A stretch of 12,239 nucleotides of DNA, taken from positions 1 through 12,239 of the forward strand of contig CAZOUM010000073.1 of NCBI GenBank assembly GCA_964582985.1. Direction: 5' to 3'. A model generated the notes under the pieces. It saw only the letters and a list, made by a program, of their open reading frames with translations, made no database searches and was not told the DNA's origin. A program made the translations under genes and the position numbers. The DNA comes from CAZQYB01 sp964582985 (GTDB lineage Bacteria > Planctomycetota > Phycisphaerae > Sedimentisphaerales > Anaerobacaceae). Shown in pieces: positions 11,903 to 12,239 of this stretch. The first letter of the stretch is position 1. Every line of letters begins with the position of its first letter.

Positions 11903-12099
11903 GACCCAGTGTCAATAAATTTCAATATCCGTGCAAATTTATGCCCAAGGTATCCGCGTCTATTAACCCCCCTTTTTTTGCTGGCCTGCATATTCTTATG
12001 CGGGCCATCTCTGATGGCCCAGCGGACGCTGGCCGCAGGCTTCACAGATACTGGTATCGAGAAAGCCGCTGCCAAGTCCGCACCGGCTGGCAAAAACAA
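11903..12099. other. gene-free stretch with one perfect hairpin (12002-12020)
   Basis: GGGCCATC (12002-12009) and GATGGCCC (12013-12020) form an 8-bp hairpin with loop TCT. A frame across this stretch looks signal-peptide-like but runs into the repeats that follow; I see no supported gene here. Confidence 0.4.
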
Positions 12100-12171
12100 A
12101 ATCCGCCCAATCTGCGTTAATCTGCGAAATCTGCGCCTAATTTCTCTTCGTGCCTTTTGTGCCTTCGTGGC
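12100..12171. repeat. nonamer repeats of the AATCTGCGN and TTCGTGCCT types
   Basis: AATCCGCCC, AATCTGCGTT, AATCTGCGA and AATCTGCGC follow in tandem (12100-12136). After 10 nt come TTCGTGCCT, TTTGTGCCT and TTCGTGGC (12147-12171). Similar wording is common in the intergenic DNA of several bacterial phyla and produces spurious small proteins. Confidence 0.6.
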
Positions 12172-12215
12172 AATAAATCCGTGTCTAAAAAAACTAAAAA
12201 CCCCCTATACTCCCT

Positions 12216-12236
12216 AAATTAACAAAATGTTAATTT
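12216..12236. promoter_or_regulatory. perfect 9-bp palindrome at the window edge, operator-like
   Basis: AAATTAACA (12216-12224) and TGTTAATTT (12228-12236) flank AAA. The palindrome is AT-rich with no U-tract. It may be an operator for a gene beyond the window, which I cannot see. Confidence 0.35.
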
Positions 12237-12239
12237 CAA

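Noticed and set aside
11854..12099. 81-codon minus-strand frame
   Set aside because: It spans the hairpin, G-rich tract and heptamer edge with no ribosome site and no recognisable protein sequence.
11909..12217. 102-codon plus-strand frame with a signal-peptide-like segment (LLTPLFLLACIFLCGPSLMA)
   Set aside because: The second half (NLRNLRLISLRAFCAFVA) is the translation of common intergenic nonamer repeats; no ribosome site at the ATG.

Overview
The window reads as a mid-GC bacterial chromosome segment, most likely from the Planctomycetota (Phycisphaerae-like). This is an inference from gene content: a degenerate-finger DksA/TraR protein, an Agl23/ALG5-like glycosylation pair, a tiny AAKKAAPAKK-type basic peptide, and intergenic DNA full of short tandem repeats. 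No rRNA, tRNA, phage or transposase gene is visible. Both ends of the window lie inside larger units: the left edge cuts an Agl23-like membrane protein and the right edge is non-coding.

Layout. 1-1704 (+): C-terminus of an Agl23-like (TIGR03663-type) protein, then an ApbE flavin transferase carrying an in-frame 27-bp palindromic insertion. 1714-2690 (-): a DUF2905 membrane protein coupled to an ALG5/DPM1-like family 2 glycosyltransferase. 2806-3540 (+): a DUF72 (YecE-like) protein behind its own promoter. 3560-6057 (-): a probable operon in the order TetR regulator, DksA/TraR-like protein, BioD-like P-loop protein (DUF1611-like), 24-residue lysine-rich peptide, and a strong terminator. Two tandem palindromes overlap the tetR promoter. 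6220-6783 (+): a coiled-coil lipoprotein with an acidic repeated tail, divergent from tetR. 6808-8203 (-): a sixA-pflX-type pair behind one promoter; sixA is interrupted by an in-frame TAG.

8269-8680 holds no gene but is packed with GC hairpins and arrays of degenerate heptamers. A consensus sigma-70 promoter at 8719-8748, with an inverted repeat over its -35 box, faces a two-gene operon. Its products are a YwgA/Panacea-like small protein (8990-9496) and a SAMHD1-type HD phosphohydrolase (9507-10877). These two genes are the best candidate for an interesting system: a nucleotide-pool enzyme paired with a possible regulator or antitoxin.

10879-11801 looks like a decayed or unusual integron-type cassette. 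A minus-strand gene for a membrane-anchored coiled-coil protein is followed by an attC-like hairpin and preceded by a GTTAGGC core. 11803-12239 is gene-free and made of heptamer and nonamer repeats, a possible G-quadruplex tract and hairpins.
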